DNA of 64,000 bases from Peptoniphilus senegalensis JC140 (GTDB lineage: Bacteria > Bacillota > Clostridia > Tissierellales > Peptoniphilaceae). The notes under the pieces were generated by a model. The model ran no database searches and was not told the origin of the DNA. It saw only the letters and a program-made list of their open reading frames with translations. The stretch spans positions 261,196-325,195 of the forward strand of contig NZ_HE610718.1 of NCBI RefSeq assembly GCF_000321025.1. The letters are read 5' to 3'. This document shows, piece by piece, positions 9,722 through 20,232 of this stretch. Each line of letters begins with the position of its first letter. Within the stretch, counting starts at the first letter, position 1. Both the position numbers and the translations under genes were made by a program.

Positions 9722-10117
9722 TTAGACTCTTCTACGTTTTGGTGGTCTACATCCATTGTGAGGAATTGGAGTAACATCTTTAATCATAGTTACTTCAAGA
9801 CCTGATGCTTGAAGAGATCTAATAGCAGCTTCTCTTCCTGAACCTGGACCCTTAACATAAACATCAACGCTCTTTAATCCATGTTCCTTAGCTTTTTCAG
9901 CTGCTTCTTGTGCTGCTTCTTGTGCTGCAAAAGGAGTTGACTTTCTTGAACCTCTAAATCCAAGTTGTCCAGCACTAGCCCAAGAAATAACATTACCGTT
10001 AACATCAGTAAGAGTAACCATAGTGTTATTAAATGTAGAAGCTATATGTGCTTCGCCCTTTTCAATATTTTTACGTACACGTCTTCTTGAACGTGAAACT
10101 TTTTGTTTTTTAGCCAT
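9722..10117 (-). CDS. rpsK: 30S ribosomal protein S11
   Basis: 131-residue small-subunit platform protein. It has [28 protein letters not shown] and the C-terminal [26 protein letters not shown] precedes the start. It lies 16 nt behind rpsM and is followed directly by rpoA. Confidence 0.98.
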   Translation of the reverse strand: MAKKQKVSRSRRRVRKNIEKGEAHIASTFNNTMVTLTDVNGNVISWASAGQLGFRGSRKSTPFAAQEAAQEAAEKAKEHGLKSVDVYVKGPGSGREAAIRSLQASGLEVTMIKDVTPIPHNGCRPPKRRRV

Positions 10118-10133
10118 TAAAGTCCCCCCTTAC

Positions 10134-10496
10134 TTATTTACTTTTACTAACAAGTTTCTTAGGACCTTTTCTTGTCCTAGCATTAGTCTTAGTTTTTTGT
10201 CCTCTTACAGGAAGACCCATTTTATGCCTTCTTCCACGATAACAGTTGATTTCACGAAGTCTCTTGATGCTCATTGCAACATCACGACGCAAATCACCTT
10301 CTACGTGGTATTTATCTATTTCTTCTCTTATTTTAGCAAGTTCAGCTTCTGTCAAATCTTTAACTCTAGTATCAAAGTCAACACCTGCAGCAGTTAAAAT
10401 TGCTTGAGATCTAGGTTTTCCAATACCATAAATATAAGTGAGTCCGATTTCAACTCTCTTTTCTCTAGGTAAATCTACACCGGAAATTCTAGCCAT
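10134..10496 (-). CDS. rpsM: 30S ribosomal protein S13
   Basis: 120-residue head protein contacting the P-site tRNA and the subunit bridge. [20 protein letters not shown] and the basic C-terminus [14 protein letters not shown] are typical. It follows rpmJ by 11 nt. Confidence 0.98.
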   Translation of the reverse strand: MARISGVDLPREKRVEIGLTYIYGIGKPRSQAILTAAGVDFDTRVKDLTEAELAKIREEIDKYHVEGDLRRDVAMSIKRLREINCYRGRRHKMGLPVRGQKTKTNARTRKGPKKLVSKSK

Positions 10497-10507
10497 AATT
10501 ACCTCCC

Positions 10508-10621
10508 TTATCCCTGTCTTTGTTTATGTTTCGGATTTTCGCAAATTACCATTACTTTTCCGTTTCTCTTAATTATTTTGCACTTTTCGCACATCTTTTT
10601 TACAGATGGTCTTACTTTCAT
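10508..10621 (-). CDS. rpmJ: 50S ribosomal protein L36 (zinc-binding form)
   Basis: 37 residues, [20 protein letters not shown] at the start and ending NPKHKQRQG. Cys11, Cys14, Cys27 and His32 form the zinc site of the C+ form. The start at 10619-10621 has AGGAGG upstream. It sits in the usual infA-rpmJ-rpsM order. Confidence 0.96.
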   Translation of the reverse strand: MKVRPSVKKMCEKCKIIKRNGKVMVICENPKHKQRQG

Positions 10622-10644
10622 ATAAATGCCTCCTAACCTTAGGA

Positions 10645-10863
10645 TTATTTCTTTCTCCAAGTTATTCTTCCTCTTGTAAGATCATAAGGTGAAAGCTCAA
10701 CTGTCACCTTATCACCAGGAAGAATTCTAATATAATTCATTCTCAATTTACCTGAAATATGAGCAAGTATGATATGTCCGTTTTCAAGTTCAACCTTGAA
10801 ATGAGTGTTTGGAAGTGCGTCTACAACAACGCCTTCGACTTCAATTACATCTTCTTTAGCCAT
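10645..10863 (-). CDS. infA: Translation initiation factor IF-1
   Basis: 72-residue OB-fold factor that occupies the A site during initiation. [20 protein letters not shown] and the C-terminal ITWRKK are typical. AAAGGAGGATCC directly follows the stop of the full-length KOW frame upstream and serves as ribosome site. Confidence 0.98.
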   Translation of the reverse strand: MAKEDVIEVEGVVVDALPNTHFKVELENGHIILAHISGKLRMNYIRILPGDKVTVELSPYDLTRGRITWRKK

Positions 10864-10881
10864 ATTATTAAGGATCCTCCT

Positions 10882-11135
10882 TTAGCTATAAGGTAATAGT
10901 TTCTTCCTAATATAACTGTCATTTAGATCTTTAACTTCAAGATCAATGACGTCTTTATATATATAAAGATGTTTTACCTTTTTTTCTTTGGTCGATCTAG
11001 CTTTCTAAGTTTTCCATCTACGAGACAGAGAAAGTCTTTATCTATAATCTCAGTGATTACAAAAACTTTTCCCTCATCTCTACCTTTTTTGGATCTTACA
11101 ACTTGTCCCTTTACAAGACTTAATGTATTATCCAT
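10882..11135 (-). CDS. KOW-domain RNA-binding protein, reading frame split at an A7 tract
   Basis: A gene of the short KOW protein family that clostridia carry between map/adk and infA; its role is thought to be ribosome-associated RNA binding. From the ATG at 11133-11135 the first frame encodes 53 residues, including VKGQVVRSKKGRDEGKVFVI (KOW) and LVDGKLRKLDRPKK, and stops at 10974-10976. The rest of the family profile (KHLYIYKDVIDLEVKDLND, then SYIRKKLL) continues in the -1 frame to 10882. The switch is at seven A residues, minus strand, about 10979-10985. With one extra A, or a -1 slip of the ribosome, the product is 84 residues, the size I expect. The start lies 3 nt after the adk stop. 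Confidence 0.75.
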
Positions 11136-11138
11136 GAA

Positions 11139-11780
11139 CTATTCGAGACCATTAACTATATCTTCAAATACTTTGTCAATATCCTTAGCACCATCAATAT
11201 CTACAAGAAGATTTTGAGCTCTGTAGTAATCTATAAGAGGTGCAGTTTGATCAAAGTAAACTGAAATTCTAGTTTTTACAGTTTCTTCAGTATCGTCATC
11301 TCTTTGAATAAGCTTAGTGCCGTCCTTATCACAAATTCCTTCTTCCTTAGGAGGATTGAATTTAACATGATAAGTCATTCCACAAGTTTTACAAACACGT
11401 CTTCCAACAGCTCTTTCTATTAAAATTTCAGGGTCAACTGAAATATTAATAACCTTAGTAAGCTTGTCATCATTCTTATCAAGAATAGAGTCAAGACTAA
11501 CAGCTTGAGCTACAGTTCTTGGAAAACCATCTAGTAGAAATCCTTCTTTAGCATCATCCTTGTTAAGTCTATCCTCAACAAGTTCAATAACAAGTTCATC
11601 AGGAACTAAAAGACCCTTATCCATATAAGACTTAGCCTTTTTACCAAGTTCTGTATTGTTCTTAATATTTTCTCTAAAGATATCTCCAGTTGAAATATGT
11701 GGAATATTGTATCTTTCAACAATATATTCAGCTTGTGTGCCCTTTCCGGCCCCTGGAGGTCCCAATATAACTAATTTCAT
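11139..11780 (-). CDS. adk: Adenylate kinase (zinc lid form)
   Basis: 213 residues; interconverts ATP + AMP and 2 ADP. The P-loop GPPGAGKGTQ is at residues 7-16, HISTGDIFR is the AMP site, and LDGFPRTVAQA is present. The lid (about 125-160) has CKTC and CDKD, a Cys3-Asp-type zinc site common in Gram-positives. It lies 9 nt behind secY. The map gene normally found next to it is absent. Confidence 0.97.
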   Translation of the reverse strand: MKLVILGPPGAGKGTQAEYIVERYNIPHISTGDIFRENIKNNTELGKKAKSYMDKGLLVPDELVIELVEDRLNKDDAKEGFLLDGFPRTVAQAVSLDSILDKNDDKLTKVINISVDPEILIERAVGRRVCKTCGMTYHVKFNPPKEEGICDKDGTKLIQRDDDTEETVKTRISVYFDQTAPLIDYYRAQNLLVDIDGAKDIDKVFEDIVNGLE

Positions 11781-11789
11781 AAATGCCTC

Positions 11790-13070
11790 CTATTTATTCT
11801 TTAAGAAACCACGATAATTTCTCATGATTAATTGTTGTTCTAACACTCTGTGAATTTCAAGTACAACACCAACTACGATGATAATTGATGTACCACCATA
11901 ATTAAATTGCAATCCTGAAATAAGTGTTAATATAGTTGGAAGAACTGCAAGTATAGAAAGTGCAATTGCTCCCGGCATAACTAATCTATTTAAAGTTCTA
12001 CCTAAATAATCACTTGTTGGCTTACCTGGTCTAATACCACTAATGAAACCACCATTAGCTTGAAGGTTCTTAGAGTACTCAACAGTGTTAAATTGAATTG
12101 TAGTGTAGAAGAATGTGAAGAATACAATAAGGATAATTGTAAATATTATATAAATCACAGCTCCAGGTCCTCCAGCAGGAGTTAACCATTTTTGAATCCA
12201 ATTTCTAGTTGATTCACTTGTAAACATAGCAATAGTTGCTGGAATAGCAAGAAGTGAGTTTGCAAAGATAATTGGCATAACACCAGTCATCAAAACTTTA
12301 ATAGGAATGTGAGTAGCTTGTCCGCCATACATCTTTCTTCCTACAACTCTCTTTGCATATTGTACAGGGATTCTTCTTTCACCTTCAGTAAGTGTTACTA
12401 CAAATACAACAATTGCAATTGCAATTATTAAAAATAGAACTAAGAAGATTGGGCTTGCCTTTCCTGCTTTTACAAGAGCAACAGATTGAACTATATCAAG
12501 TGGGAATCTTGAAACGATACCTGCAAAAATTAAAATTGAAATACCATTTCCAATTCCATGTTCAGTTATTTGTTCACCTATCCATACTAGAACAGCAGTA
12601 CCTGCTACGATTGATAGGATAATTGTTGCATATTCAATAGGACTTGTTGCGTTGATAGCTTGTCTGAATAGACCAAAAGTATATCCAACAGCTTGAACAA
12701 GTGCTATAACAATAGAAAGGTATCTAGTATATTTAGCGATAGCCTTTCTACCAGTTTCTCCTTCTTTTGCAAGAGATTCCAAGGAAGGAATTGCAATTGT
12801 CAAAAGTTGAAGAATGATTGATGCAGTAACATAAGGATAAATGTTAGCTGCAAAAATTGTAAATCTTCTAAAGTTACCTCCTGCCATTAAATCAAGGAAG
12901 GAGAAAATTGATCCGCCTGTTCCACTAAAAATTTGTGAAATAACTTGTGAGTTCATGTAAGGAACGGCGATGTGTGATCCAAGTCTATATAGTAGAAGCA
13001 TGAATAAAGTGAATAGCATCTTCTTACGAAGAGATTCAATTCTCCACGCACTCTTAAAAGTGGATAACAT
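11790..13070 (-). CDS. secY: Protein translocase subunit SecY
   Basis: 426-residue core of the SecYEG channel with about ten membrane segments. ITEHGIGNGISILIFAGI and PVQYAKRVVGRKMYGG (cytosolic loop) are family marks. The ATG at 13068-13070 overlaps the rplO stop as TAATG and has AGGTGATTTA before it; an upstream in-frame ATG would run into rplO. It exports, among others, the pilins encoded later in this window. Confidence 0.97.
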   Translation of the reverse strand: MLSTFKSAWRIESLRKKMLFTLFMLLLYRLGSHIAVPYMNSQVISQIFSGTGGSIFSFLDLMAGGNFRRFTIFAANIYPYVTASIILQLLTIAIPSLESLAKEGETGRKAIAKYTRYLSIVIALVQAVGYTFGLFRQAINATSPIEYATIILSIVAGTAVLVWIGEQITEHGIGNGISILIFAGIVSRFPLDIVQSVALVKAGKASPIFLVLFLIIAIAIVVFVVTLTEGERRIPVQYAKRVVGRKMYGGQATHIPIKVLMTGVMPIIFANSLLAIPATIAMFTSESTRNWIQKWLTPAGGPGAVIYIIFTIILIVFFTFFYTTIQFNTVEYSKNLQANGGFISGIRPGKPTSDYLGRTLNRLVMPGAIALSILAVLPTILTLISGLQFNYGGTSIIIVVGVVLEIHRVLEQQLIMRNYRGFLKNK

Positions 13071-13519
13071 TAAATCACCTCGGCCTTTCCTCCGCAAGCC
13101 TCAATTTTTTCTTTAGCAGATTTTGAGAAATGCTGAGCTTTTACAGTAAGTTTTACATTTAATTCACCATCTCCCAAAATTCTAATTCCGTCTTTAGCCT
13201 TTCCAGCTTTGATAAATTTGTTTTCTATTAAGAATTCAGGAGTGATTTCAGTTCCTTCTTCAAATACATTAAGATCTGCTACGTTAATAACCGCATATTC
13301 TTTCTTGAAGATGTTAGTAAATCCTCTCTTTGGAAGACGTCTAAATAGTGGCATTTGTCCACCTTCAAATCCAGGTCTTACTCCTCCGCCACTTCTAGCA
13401 TTTTGTCCTTTGTGACCCTTGCCAGAAGTTTTGCCAGTACCGGAACCAATTCCACGACCTACTCTTTTTCTAGCTTTAACTCCGCCGCCTTCGTTAGGTC
13501 TTAAGTCATGTAACTTCAT
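13070..13519 (-). CDS. rplO: 50S ribosomal protein L15
   Basis: 149 residues; [20 protein letters not shown] and the glycine/arginine-rich N-terminal tail ([20 protein letters not shown]) that penetrates 23S rRNA are present. The ATG at 13517-13519 has AGGAGGTG upstream, so an ATG three codons earlier is not used here. It overlaps secY by one base. Confidence 0.97.
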   Translation of the reverse strand: MKLHDLRPNEGGGVKARKRVGRGIGSGTGKTSGKGHKGQNARSGGGVRPGFEGGQMPLFRRLPKRGFTNIFKKEYAVINVADLNVFEEGTEITPEFLIENKFIKAGKAKDGIRILGDGELNVKLTVKAQHFSKSAKEKIEACGGKAEVI

Positions 13520-13532
13520 TAGGTACACCTCC

Positions 13533-13709
13533 TTATTCTTCTACTTCGATCATATAATCGACTTGCTTTAACATACCTCTGATTTGAGGTGTATCATTTT
13601 TTTCAACAACTTGGTGTAATTTTCTAAGACCAAGTGCTTTAATTGTCTTTCTGTGTTTAGGTACTTTGCCGATAGGACTTTTTACAAGTTTAATTTTTAT
13701 TGTAGACAT
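13533..13709 (-). CDS. rpmD: 50S ribosomal protein L30
   Basis: 58 residues, [20 protein letters not shown] at the start, then [15 protein letters not shown] and a C-terminus of YMIEVEE. AGGAGG lies upstream of the ATG at 13707-13709. It sits between rpsE and rplO, as usual. Confidence 0.96.
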   Translation of the reverse strand: MSTIKIKLVKSPIGKVPKHRKTIKALGLRKLHQVVEKNDTPQIRGMLKQVDYMIEVEE

Positions 13710-13719
13710 GATTTTCCTC

Positions 13720-14226
13720 CTATCCTAAAATTTCATCCACTGATTTATTTCTAAGTCTTGCAACAGATTCAGCAGTCTTAAGTTGTTTTAAGGCTTCCAT
13801 AGTTGCATTAACTGTGTTTCTTGGATTATTTGTACCAATATTTTTTGTACGAATATCACTTATACCTGCAAGTTCACATACGGCACGAACAGCACCACCT
13901 GCGATAACTCCTGTACCTTCTCTTGCTGGTTTTAAGAAAACTCTACCTGCACCATAAATTCCAGTTACTTGATGAGGAATAGAAGTATTTAGTAGGTTTA
14001 CTTTTATAACATGCTTTCTAGCATCTTGTGTTGCTTTTCTTATAGCTTCAGGAACTTCAAGAGCTTTACCTGTACCTACACCAACGTGACCGTTTCTATC
14101 GCCAACTACTACAAGAGCTGAGAATCTGAAATTTCTACCACCCTTAACTACTTTGGCAACTCTATTTATAGATACAACTCTTTCTTCAAGATCAAGTTCT
14201 GCCGCATTTATTAATGAACGCTCCAT
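13720..14226 (-). CDS. rpsE: 30S ribosomal protein S5
   Basis: 168 residues. The N-terminal double-stranded-RNA-binding-like domain has [18 protein letters not shown] and the C-terminal domain has [13 protein letters not shown]. It is the site of spectinomycin resistance in other bacteria. Gap to rplR 13 nt. Confidence 0.98.
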   Translation of the reverse strand: MERSLINAAELDLEERVVSINRVAKVVKGGRNFRFSALVVVGDRNGHVGVGTGKALEVPEAIRKATQDARKHVIKVNLLNTSIPHQVTGIYGAGRVFLKPAREGTGVIAGGAVRAVCELAGISDIRTKNIGTNNPRNTVNATMEALKQLKTAESVARLRNKSVDEILG

Positions 14227-14239
14227 TACTTCCTCCTTC

Positions 14240-14602
14240 TTAGAATTTTAGTCCGGCTTCTCTAGCTGCGTCAGCAAGTGCTTTGATTTTTCCGTGATAT
14301 ACATAACCACTTCTATCAAATACAACTTCTTCGATGCCTTTTTCTTTTGCCTTATTAGCAATAGATTCGCCAACAGCTTTTGCCGCATCAATATTTCCAG
14401 TGTTTTCTAAATTCAATGACTTATCTAGAGTTGATGCACTTAATAAAGTGTTACCAGCTTCATCATCAATAAGTTGAGCATAGATGTGCTTTGATGATCT
14501 GAAAACAGAAAGTCTTGGTCTCATAGCAGTACCGGAGATATGATTTCTAAGTCTTTTGTGTCTTTTTATTCTATTTGTATTTTTATCAATCTTTTTTAAC
14601 AC
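14240..14602 (-). CDS. rplR: 50S ribosomal protein L18
   Basis: 120 residues; 5S rRNA-binding protein. [20 protein letters not shown] and the C-terminal [20 protein letters not shown] identify it. Gap to rplF 15 nt. Confidence 0.98.
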   Translation of the reverse strand: MLKKIDKNTNRIKRHKRLRNHISGTAMRPRLSVFRSSKHIYAQLIDDEAGNTLLSASTLDKSLNLENTGNIDAAKAVGESIANKAKEKGIEEVVFDRSGYVYHGKIKALADAAREAGLKF

Positions 14603-14617
14603 TTAAATTCTCCTCTC

Positions 14618-15154
14618 TTACTTACCAGTCTTACCAACTTTACGTCTTACATGTTCATCAGTGTATCTAATACCTTTACCTTTATAAGGTTCAGGTTCTC
14701 TGAAACTTCTAATGTAAGCAGCATAAGCGCCAACTTGTTGTTTGTCATTACCCTTTACAATAATTGAGTTAGCAGAAGGAACTTCTACTTCAATACCTTC
14801 TGGATCTTCAAGATCTAGAGGATGTGAAAATCCTAAGTTAAGAGAAAGAGTTTTTCCCTTCTTAGCAGCTCTGTATCCAGTTCCGATTATTTCAAGAGAT
14901 TTTGAATAACCTTCTGTAACGCCAATTATCATATTATAGATTAGAGTTCTAGTTAAACCGTGAAGTGCCTTAATTTTTTTAATTTCATTTGGTCTTTCTA
15001 CAGTGAGAACTCCGTCATTTATTTCTATCTTTAAATCCTTATTAAAAGATTGTGTTAGTTCACCCTTTGGTCCCTTAACAGTAACTGTTTGACCGTCAAT
15101 TTTAACATCAACGCCCTTTGGGATTTCAATAGGTTTTTTGCCAATTCTTGACAT
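14618..15154 (-). CDS. rplF: 50S ribosomal protein L6
   Basis: 178 residues, two L6 domains. [15 protein letters not shown] at the start and the C-terminal [19 protein letters not shown] are characteristic. It lies near the factor-binding site of the large subunit. Confidence 0.98.
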   Translation of the reverse strand: MSRIGKKPIEIPKGVDVKIDGQTVTVKGPKGELTQSFNKDLKIEINDGVLTVERPNEIKKIKALHGLTRTLIYNMIIGVTEGYSKSLEIIGTGYRAAKKGKTLSLNLGFSHPLDLEDPEGIEVEVPSANSIIVKGNDKQQVGAYAAYIRSFREPEPYKGKGIRYTDEHVRRKVGKTGK

Positions 15155-15168
15155 TTTTCACCTCCAAA

Positions 15169-15564
15169 TTACCAAACGTAGCAGATTACCTCTCCGCCAA
15201 CTTTTTCTTGTCTTGCTTTTTTATCTGTAATTATTCCCTTAGATGTTGAGATAATTGCAATTCCTAGTCCTCCAAGAACTTTAGGAACATCTTCGCACTT
15301 AACATAAACTCTAAGTCCCGGTTTAGATATTCTCTTTAAGCCAGAGATAACTTTTTCTCCGTCTTCGGAATATTTAAGATCAACTTTGATCATTCCTTGT
15401 TTGTCATCTTCAACAACATCAAATCCTTTTATATAACCCTCATCAAGAAGAATTTGAGCAATTTCTTTTTTGATGTTTGAGCAAGGAATATCAACAGATT
15501 TGTGTCTTGCACTATTTGCATTTCTAATTCTTGATAGCATATCTGCAATTGGGTCTGTCATCAT
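15169..15564 (-). CDS. rpsH: 30S ribosomal protein S8
   Basis: 131 residues; [20 protein letters not shown] and the C-terminal GGEVICYVW. It binds helix 21 of 16S rRNA. Two ATGs are adjacent; the first has the better spacing from GGAGG. Confidence 0.98.
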   Translation of the reverse strand: MMTDPIADMLSRIRNANSARHKSVDIPCSNIKKEIAQILLDEGYIKGFDVVEDDKQGMIKVDLKYSEDGEKVISGLKRISKPGLRVYVKCEDVPKVLGGLGIAIISTSKGIITDKKARQEKVGGEVICYVW

Positions 15565-15593
15565 ATCAGTTTGCCTCCTTTCATCTAAGGCTT

Positions 15594-15779
15594 TTACCAG
15601 CTAGCTTTTCTTACGCCAGGAATTTGTCCCTTGTACGCAAGTTCTCTAAAGCATATTCTACATATTCCATATTTTTGTAAAACAGCATGTGGTCTTCCAC
15701 AAATTTTACATCTAGTATATTCACGAGAAGAATACTTTTGTTTCCTCTTTTGTTTTGCAATCATTGATTTTTTTGCCAC
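15594..15779 (-). CDS. rpsN: 30S ribosomal protein S14, zinc form
   Basis: 61 residues with CKIC and CRIC spaced as in the zinc-binding (C+) type; ends IPGVRKASW. Short form typical of Gram-positives in this operon position. Confidence 0.98.
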   Translation of the reverse strand: MAKKSMIAKQKRKQKYSSREYTRCKICGRPHAVLQKYGICRICFRELAYKGQIPGVRKASW

Positions 15780-15790
15780 AATGTACCTCC

Positions 15791-16336
15791 TTAAGCCTTA
15801 GCAAAAGGCATTCCCATTTTGTCTAGGAATTCTTTAGCTTCTTCATCAGTATTAGCAGTAGTTACAATAATGATGTCCATTCCTCTAATAGAGTCAACTT
15901 TATCATATTCAATTTCAGGGAAGATAAGTTGTTCTTTAAGACCAAGGGCATAGTTTCCTCTACCATCAAAAGCAGTAGGTTTAACACCTCTAAAGTCTCT
16001 TACTCTTGGAAGAGCAACATTCATTAATTTATCTAAGAATTCATACATTCTTTGTCCTCTTAGAGTAACCTTAACACCAACATTTTGTCCTGCACGAAGT
16101 TTGAAGTTGGCAATTGATTTTCTTGCTTTAGTAACAACAGCCTTTTGACCAGCAATAGTAGTTAATTCTTCAACAGCTGATTCAAGAGCCTTGTGGTTAT
16201 CTTTAGCTTCACCAAGACCAATGTTAATAGTGATTTTTTCAAGTTTCGGTACTTCCATAACGTTACTATAATTGAAACGTTCCATTAGGTGGCCCACAAC
16301 TTCTGTCTTATATTTTTCTTGTAATCTTGAAGTCAT
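15791..16336 (-). CDS. rplE: 50S ribosomal protein L5
   Basis: 181 residues; central protuberance protein that binds 5S rRNA and the P-site t[32 protein letters not shown] and [18 protein letters not shown] identify it. Confidence 0.98.
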   Translation of the reverse strand: MTSRLQEKYKTEVVGHLMERFNYSNVMEVPKLEKITINIGLGEAKDNHKALESAVEELTTIAGQKAVVTKARKSIANFKLRAGQNVGVKVTLRGQRMYEFLDKLMNVALPRVRDFRGVKPTAFDGRGNYALGLKEQLIFPEIEYDKVDSIRGMDIIIVTTANTDEEAKEFLDKMGMPFAKA

Positions 16337-16347
16337 TATTCTACCCC

Positions 16348-16656
16348 CTACTTAATGTTTTTTCCGCTAGATTTTGCATATCTAACTTTTTTTCCATCTT
16401 CAAATTTATAACCAATTCTTGTAGCTTTTCCTGATGCACTGTCAAAGTACATTACGTTAGATACGTGAATTGGAGCTTCCATTTTTTCTATTCCACCTGG
16501 ATTTTGAGGTCCTCTAGGTTTAATGTGTTTAGTAACAATATTTACCTTTTCAACAACAACTAAATCTTTTTTAGGAATTGTTCTTAGGACTTTACCAGTT
16601 TTGCCTTTATCTTTTCCGGCTATAACTTTTACGATGTCATCTTTTTTAATTTTCAT
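16348..16656 (-). CDS. rplX: 50S ribosomal protein L24
   Basis: 102 residues; assembly initiator with an N-terminal KOW motif ([20 protein letters not shown]) and [19 protein letters not shown]. Gap to rplN 14 nt. Confidence 0.98.
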   Translation of the reverse strand: MKIKKDDIVKVIAGKDKGKTGKVLRTIPKKDLVVVEKVNIVTKHIKPRGPQNPGGIEKMEAPIHVSNVMYFDSASGKATRIGYKFEDGKKVRYAKSSGKNIK

Positions 16657-16670
16657 ATTACACCTCCAAA

Positions 16671-17039
16671 TTATAGTACTTCCGGAGCTAGAGAAATAAT
16701 CTTCATAAAGTTTCCAGCTCTTAATTCTCTAGTTACAGGTCCAAAAATACGAGTGCCAACAGGGCTTCTATCATCTTTAATTACAACTGCAGCATTGTCA
16801 TCAAAACTAATATAAGAGCCATCTTTTCTGCTTATACCTTTATTTGTTCTAACAATAACTGCTTTTACAACAGCGCCTTTTTTGACAACGCCACCGGGTG
16901 TTGCATTTTTAACAGCACACACTACGATGTCTCCGATACTAGCTGTTTTTCTATTAGTTCCACCAAGGACTTTAATTACAGATAGTTCTCTTGCACCTGA
17001 ATTGTCAGCAACACGCAATCTTGTTTCTTGTTGAATCAT
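16671..17039 (-). CDS. rplN: 50S ribosomal protein L14
   Basis: 122 residues; [20 protein letters not shown] and the C-terminal [19 protein letters not shown] are nearly invariant in the family. Confidence 0.98.
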   Translation of the reverse strand: MIQQETRLRVADNSGARELSVIKVLGGTNRKTASIGDIVVCAVKNATPGGVVKKGAVVKAVIVRTNKGISRKDGSYISFDDNAAVVIKDDRSPVGTRIFGPVTRELRAGNFMKIISLAPEVL

Positions 17040-17062
17040 GTTATTCTCCTTTCAAGTTAAAA

Positions 17063-17317
17063 TTATTGAGCTTTTTCAATAATTTCTACAAGTCTCCATC
17101 TTTTATCTTTACTTAGTGGTCTAGTTTCCATAAGTTTTACGCGATCACCAATACCACATTCATTATTTTCATCATGAGCCTTGAATTTAGTAGTCTTCTT
17201 AAATCTCTTTTTGTAAACTGGATGAGTCTTTAAAGTTTCAGTTTGAACTACAATAGTCTTATCCATTTTGTCGCTTACTACAATTCCTGTTATAGTTTTT
17301 CTTGAATTTCTTTCCAT
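17063..17317 (-). CDS. rpsQ: 30S ribosomal protein S17
   Basis: 84 residues; OB-fold protein starting [20 protein letters not shown]. The ATG at 17315-17317 has AAAGGAGG upstream and the family length; an upstream in-frame ATG would overlap rpmC and is rejected. [16 protein letters not shown] is the family motif. Confidence 0.97.
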   Translation of the reverse strand: MERNSRKTITGIVVSDKMDKTIVVQTETLKTHPVYKKRFKKTTKFKAHDENNECGIGDRVKLMETRPLSKDKRWRLVEIIEKAQ

Positions 17318-17321
17318 GAGA

Positions 17322-17528
17322 TTAAGCCTCCTTTCCAACTTCAAGTTCACGTTCTCTAATGATCGTTTTTACTCTTGCTATATCTCTTTTAACACTTTTA
17401 ATACTTGATGGATTGTCAAGTTGACCAGTGGCCAATCTGAATCTCAAATTAAAAAGTTCATTTTTAAGTTCATTAACTTTATTATTTAATTCTTCGCTTG
17501 ACATCTTGCGAATTTCATTAGCCTTCAT
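17322..17528 (-). CDS. rpmC: 50S ribosomal protein L29
   Basis: 68 residues, a helical hairpin beside the peptide exit tunnel. [20 protein letters not shown] is the expected N-terminus, so the ATG at 17526-17528 is preferred. This start overlaps the end of rplP by 11 nt, which implies translational coupling. Confidence 0.96.
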   Translation of the reverse strand: MKANEIRKMSSEELNNKVNELKNELFNLRFRLATGQLDNPSSIKSVKRDIARVKTIIRERELEVGKEA

Positions 17529-17949
17529 TTGAGTCACCATCCTTATCTCTCATAACGAATTTAGTTCTAATAGGGAGTTTCATAGATGCAAGTCTCATTG
17601 CTTCTCTTGCAACTTCTTCAGAAACACCGCCCATTTCAAATAAAATTCTTCCTGGCTTAACTACTGCAACCCAATACTCTGGAGCACCTTTACCGGAACC
17701 CATACGAGTTTCAGCAGGTTTTTCAGTAACAGGTTTATCTGGGAAAATCTTAATCCAGATATTTCCACCTCTACGAATATATCTTGTCATAGCACGACGT
17801 GCTGCTTCTATTTGATTTGAAGTTATCCAACAAGGTTCTAAAGCTTTTATACCATATTCGCCGTATGCAAGCTCATTACCACGCATAGCCTTGCCCTTCA
17901 TTCTGCCTCTGTGAACCTTACGATATTTTACTCTCTTAGGCATCAACAT
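17518..17949 (-). CDS. rplP: 50S ribosomal protein L16
   Basis: 143-144 residues; [20 protein letters not shown], the [20 protein letters not shown] block and [10 protein letters not shown]. Two in-frame ATGs are 6 nt apart; the first is better spaced from GGGAGG. Its 3' end overlaps rpmC. Confidence 0.97.
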   Translation of the reverse strand: MLMPKRVKYRKVHRGRMKGKAMRGNELAYGEYGIKALEPCWITSNQIEAARRAMTRYIRRGGNIWIKIFPDKPVTEKPAETRMGSGKGAPEYWVAVVKPGRILFEMGGVSEEVAREAMRLASMKLPIRTKFVMRDKDGDSNEG

Positions 17950-17966
17950 GACTATTCCTCCCTTCT

Positions 17967-18728
17967 TTAAGACTCTTTATTTTTATTGTCTCTTCTATTA
18001 TTTCTAAAATTATTGTTTCTATTGTCGCGTCTCTTGCGATTTTTGTTGTCTCTATTATCTCTGTTATCTCTAGGTCTTCTTCTAGAATCTTCTCTTAATT
18101 CAGGAAGAACTTCGCCCTTATAAAGCCAAACTTTAACACCGATTTTACCATAAGTAGTATCAGCTTCAGCAAAACCATAGTCGATATCAGCTCTTAATGT
18201 TTGAAGAGGAATAGTTCCTTCAGAATAACCTTCAGTTCTTGCCATATCAGCTCCGCCTAGACGACCTGATACAGAAGTTTTAATACCAAGAGCTCCTTGA
18301 CGCATTGTTCTTTGAATAGCTTGTTTCATAGCACGTCTAAATGCAACTCTTCTTTCAAGAGATTCAGCAATAGTTTCAGCTACGATTTGTGCATCTAAAT
18401 CTTGATTTTTAATTTCTTCAACATTTATAACAACAGATTTATCTGTAAGCTTTTCAATTTCAGCTCTAAGTTCTTCAACTCCAGCGCCACCACGACCAAT
18501 TACCATGCCAGGTTTAGCTGTATATATTGAAACTTTAACTCTGTTAGCAGCTCTTTCAATTTCAATCTTAGAAATTCCTGCTGTGTAAAGTTTTTTCTTA
18601 ACATATTTTCTAATATTGTTGTCTTCAACTAAAAGATCGGCAAAATTTTTCTTATCTGCATACCATTTTGAATCCCAATCTTTTATTACTCCAACACGAA
18701 GTCCATGTGGGTTTACTTTTTGGCCCAT
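17967..18728 (-). CDS. rpsC: 30S ribosomal protein S3
   Basis: 253 residues. [20 protein letters not shown], the KH domain ([20 protein letters not shown]) and the C-terminal [17 protein letters not shown] are present. The last 35 residues are a low-complexity tail of arginine, aspartate, asparagine and lysine, longer than in model species; its function is unknown. Confidence 0.98.
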   Translation of the reverse strand: MGQKVNPHGLRVGVIKDWDSKWYADKKNFADLLVEDNNIRKYVKKKLYTAGISKIEIERAANRVKVSIYTAKPGMVIGRGGAGVEELRAEIEKLTDKSVVINVEEIKNQDLDAQIVAETIAESLERRVAFRRAMKQAIQRTMRQGALGIKTSVSGRLGGADMARTEGYSEGTIPLQTLRADIDYGFAEADTTYGKIGVKVWLYKGEVLPELREDSRRRPRDNRDNRDNKNRKRRDNRNNNFRNNRRDNKNKES

Positions 18729-18739
18729 TCTCTACCTCC

Positions 18740-19075
18740 TCACTCTCTTTCTGCTACTACAACGCCAATATGACTTGATCTTTTAAGGATTGGATAAGCC
18801 ATACCCTTAGCCTTAGGACGAAATCTCTTCATAGTAGGTCCGTCATTAGCGTATGCCTTTTTCACATAAAGATCGTCTCTGTCTAAATTAAGGTTGTTTT
18901 CAGCATTAGCTACAGCTGATTTTAGTACCTTATAGAGTTCATGAGCTCCTCTCTTATTAGTAAACTTTAAAATAGAGAGGGCCTCATCAACGCTTTTGCC
19001 GCGTATTTCAGCGCAAATATAGTTCACCTTTAGAGGTGATATTCTTACATATTTTGCAATTGCTTGTGCTTGCAT
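18740..19075 (-). CDS. rplV: 50S ribosomal protein L22
   Basis: 111 residues; it lines the exit tunnel. [20 protein letters not shown] and the loop [20 protein letters not shown] are diagnostic. Confidence 0.98.
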   Translation of the reverse strand: MQAQAIAKYVRISPLKVNYICAEIRGKSVDEALSILKFTNKRGAHELYKVLKSAVANAENNLNLDRDDLYVKKAYANDGPTMKRFRPKAKGMAYPILKRSSHIGVVVAERE

Positions 19076-19086
19076 AATAACCCTCC

Positions 19087-19371
19087 TTATTTAACTGTTG
19101 TGCTCTTTTCGCTCTTGCCGCCGTGGCCTCTATATGTTCTTGTTGGAACAAATTCACCTAATTTATGTCCTACCATGTCTTCAGTAATATAAACTGGCAC
19201 ATGTTTTCTGCCGTCATGAACAGCAATTGTGTGTGAAACAAATTCAGGGAAAATAGTTGAGCGACGAGACCAAGTTTTAATTACTTTCTTTTCGTTTTTT
19301 TCATTAAGCTCGTCAACCTTCTTTAGAAGGTGTTCATCAGCAAATGGTCCTTTTTTTATTGATCTACTCAT
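19087..19371 (-). CDS. rpsS: 30S ribosomal protein S19
   Basis: 94 residues; [19 protein letters not shown] and [19 protein letters not shown]. Head protein at the subunit bridge, 12 nt behind rplB. Confidence 0.98.
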   Translation of the reverse strand: MSRSIKKGPFADEHLLKKVDELNEKNEKKVIKTWSRRSTIFPEFVSHTIAVHDGRKHVPVYITEDMVGHKLGEFVPTRTYRGHGGKSEKSTTVK

Positions 19372-19383
19372 TATACCCTCCGA

Positions 19384-20214
19384 TTACTTAGTTCTTCTTC
19401 TTACTATATACATATCAGATTTTTTAGATTTCTTTCTAGTCTTAAGTCCTAGAGCTTTCTTGCCCCAAGGAGTCATTGGTGAAGGTCTACCAACTGGAGT
19501 TCTACCTTCCCCACCACCATGAGGGTGATCAACAGGGTTCATTGCAGATCCTCTAACATGAGGTCTATTTCCAAGATATCTGCTCTTACCTGCCTTACCT
19601 AGTGTGATAAGTTCGTGAGAAATATTTCCAACTTGTCCAATAGTAGCCTTACATCTTTGATTGATTAATCTAAATTCTCCTGAAGGAAGTCTAAGTTGAG
19701 CATATTTTCCTTCTTTTGCCATAAGTTGAGCTGATGAACCAGCAGATCTTGCAATTTGACCGCCCTTGCCAGGAGTCATTTCAATGTTGTGAACAGTAGT
19801 ACCAACAGGAATGTCAGCAAGCATTAGTGCGTTACCAACTTTGATATCTGCATCTGAACCTGATTCAATTACATCGCCAACTTTAAGTCCATTTGGTTGA
19901 ATAATGTATCTTTTTTCACCATCAGCATAAGATAAAAGTGCAATGTAAGCAGTTCTATATGGATCATATTCAATAGCTTGTACTCTTGCAGGAATATTGT
20001 CTTTATCTCTTTTTAAATCTATAATTCTATATTTTCTTTTAACTCCGCCGCCTCTGTGTCTACTTGTAATTCTTCCTTGAGAATTTCTACCGGCAGTTTT
20101 TTTGATGCTCACTAAAAGAGATTTTTCAGGTGTTGTCTTAGTAATCTCTTCAAATGTAGCAACAGTCATTTTTCTACGGGAAGGAGTTGTAGGTTTAAAT
20201 CCTCTAATCGCCAT
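19384..20214 (-). CDS. rplB: 50S ribosomal protein L2
   Basis: 276 residues; close to the peptidyl transferase centre. The block [20 protein letters not shown] with the conserved histidine is present, as are the N-terminal TPSRRKMTV and [13 protein letters not shown]. Confidence 0.98.
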   Translation of the reverse strand: MAIRGFKPTTPSRRKMTVATFEEITKTTPEKSLLVSIKKTAGRNSQGRITSRHRGGGVKRKYRIIDLKRDKDNIPARVQAIEYDPYRTAYIALLSYADGEKRYIIQPNGLKVGDVIESGSDADIKVGNALMLADIPVGTTVHNIEMTPGKGGQIARSAGSSAQLMAKEGKYAQLRLPSGEFRLINQRCKATIGQVGNISHELITLGKAGKSRYLGNRPHVRGSAMNPVDHPHGGGEGRTPVGRPSPMTPWGKKALGLKTRKKSKKSDMYIVRRRTK

Positions 20215-20232
20215 TTTAATACCTCCTACTTA

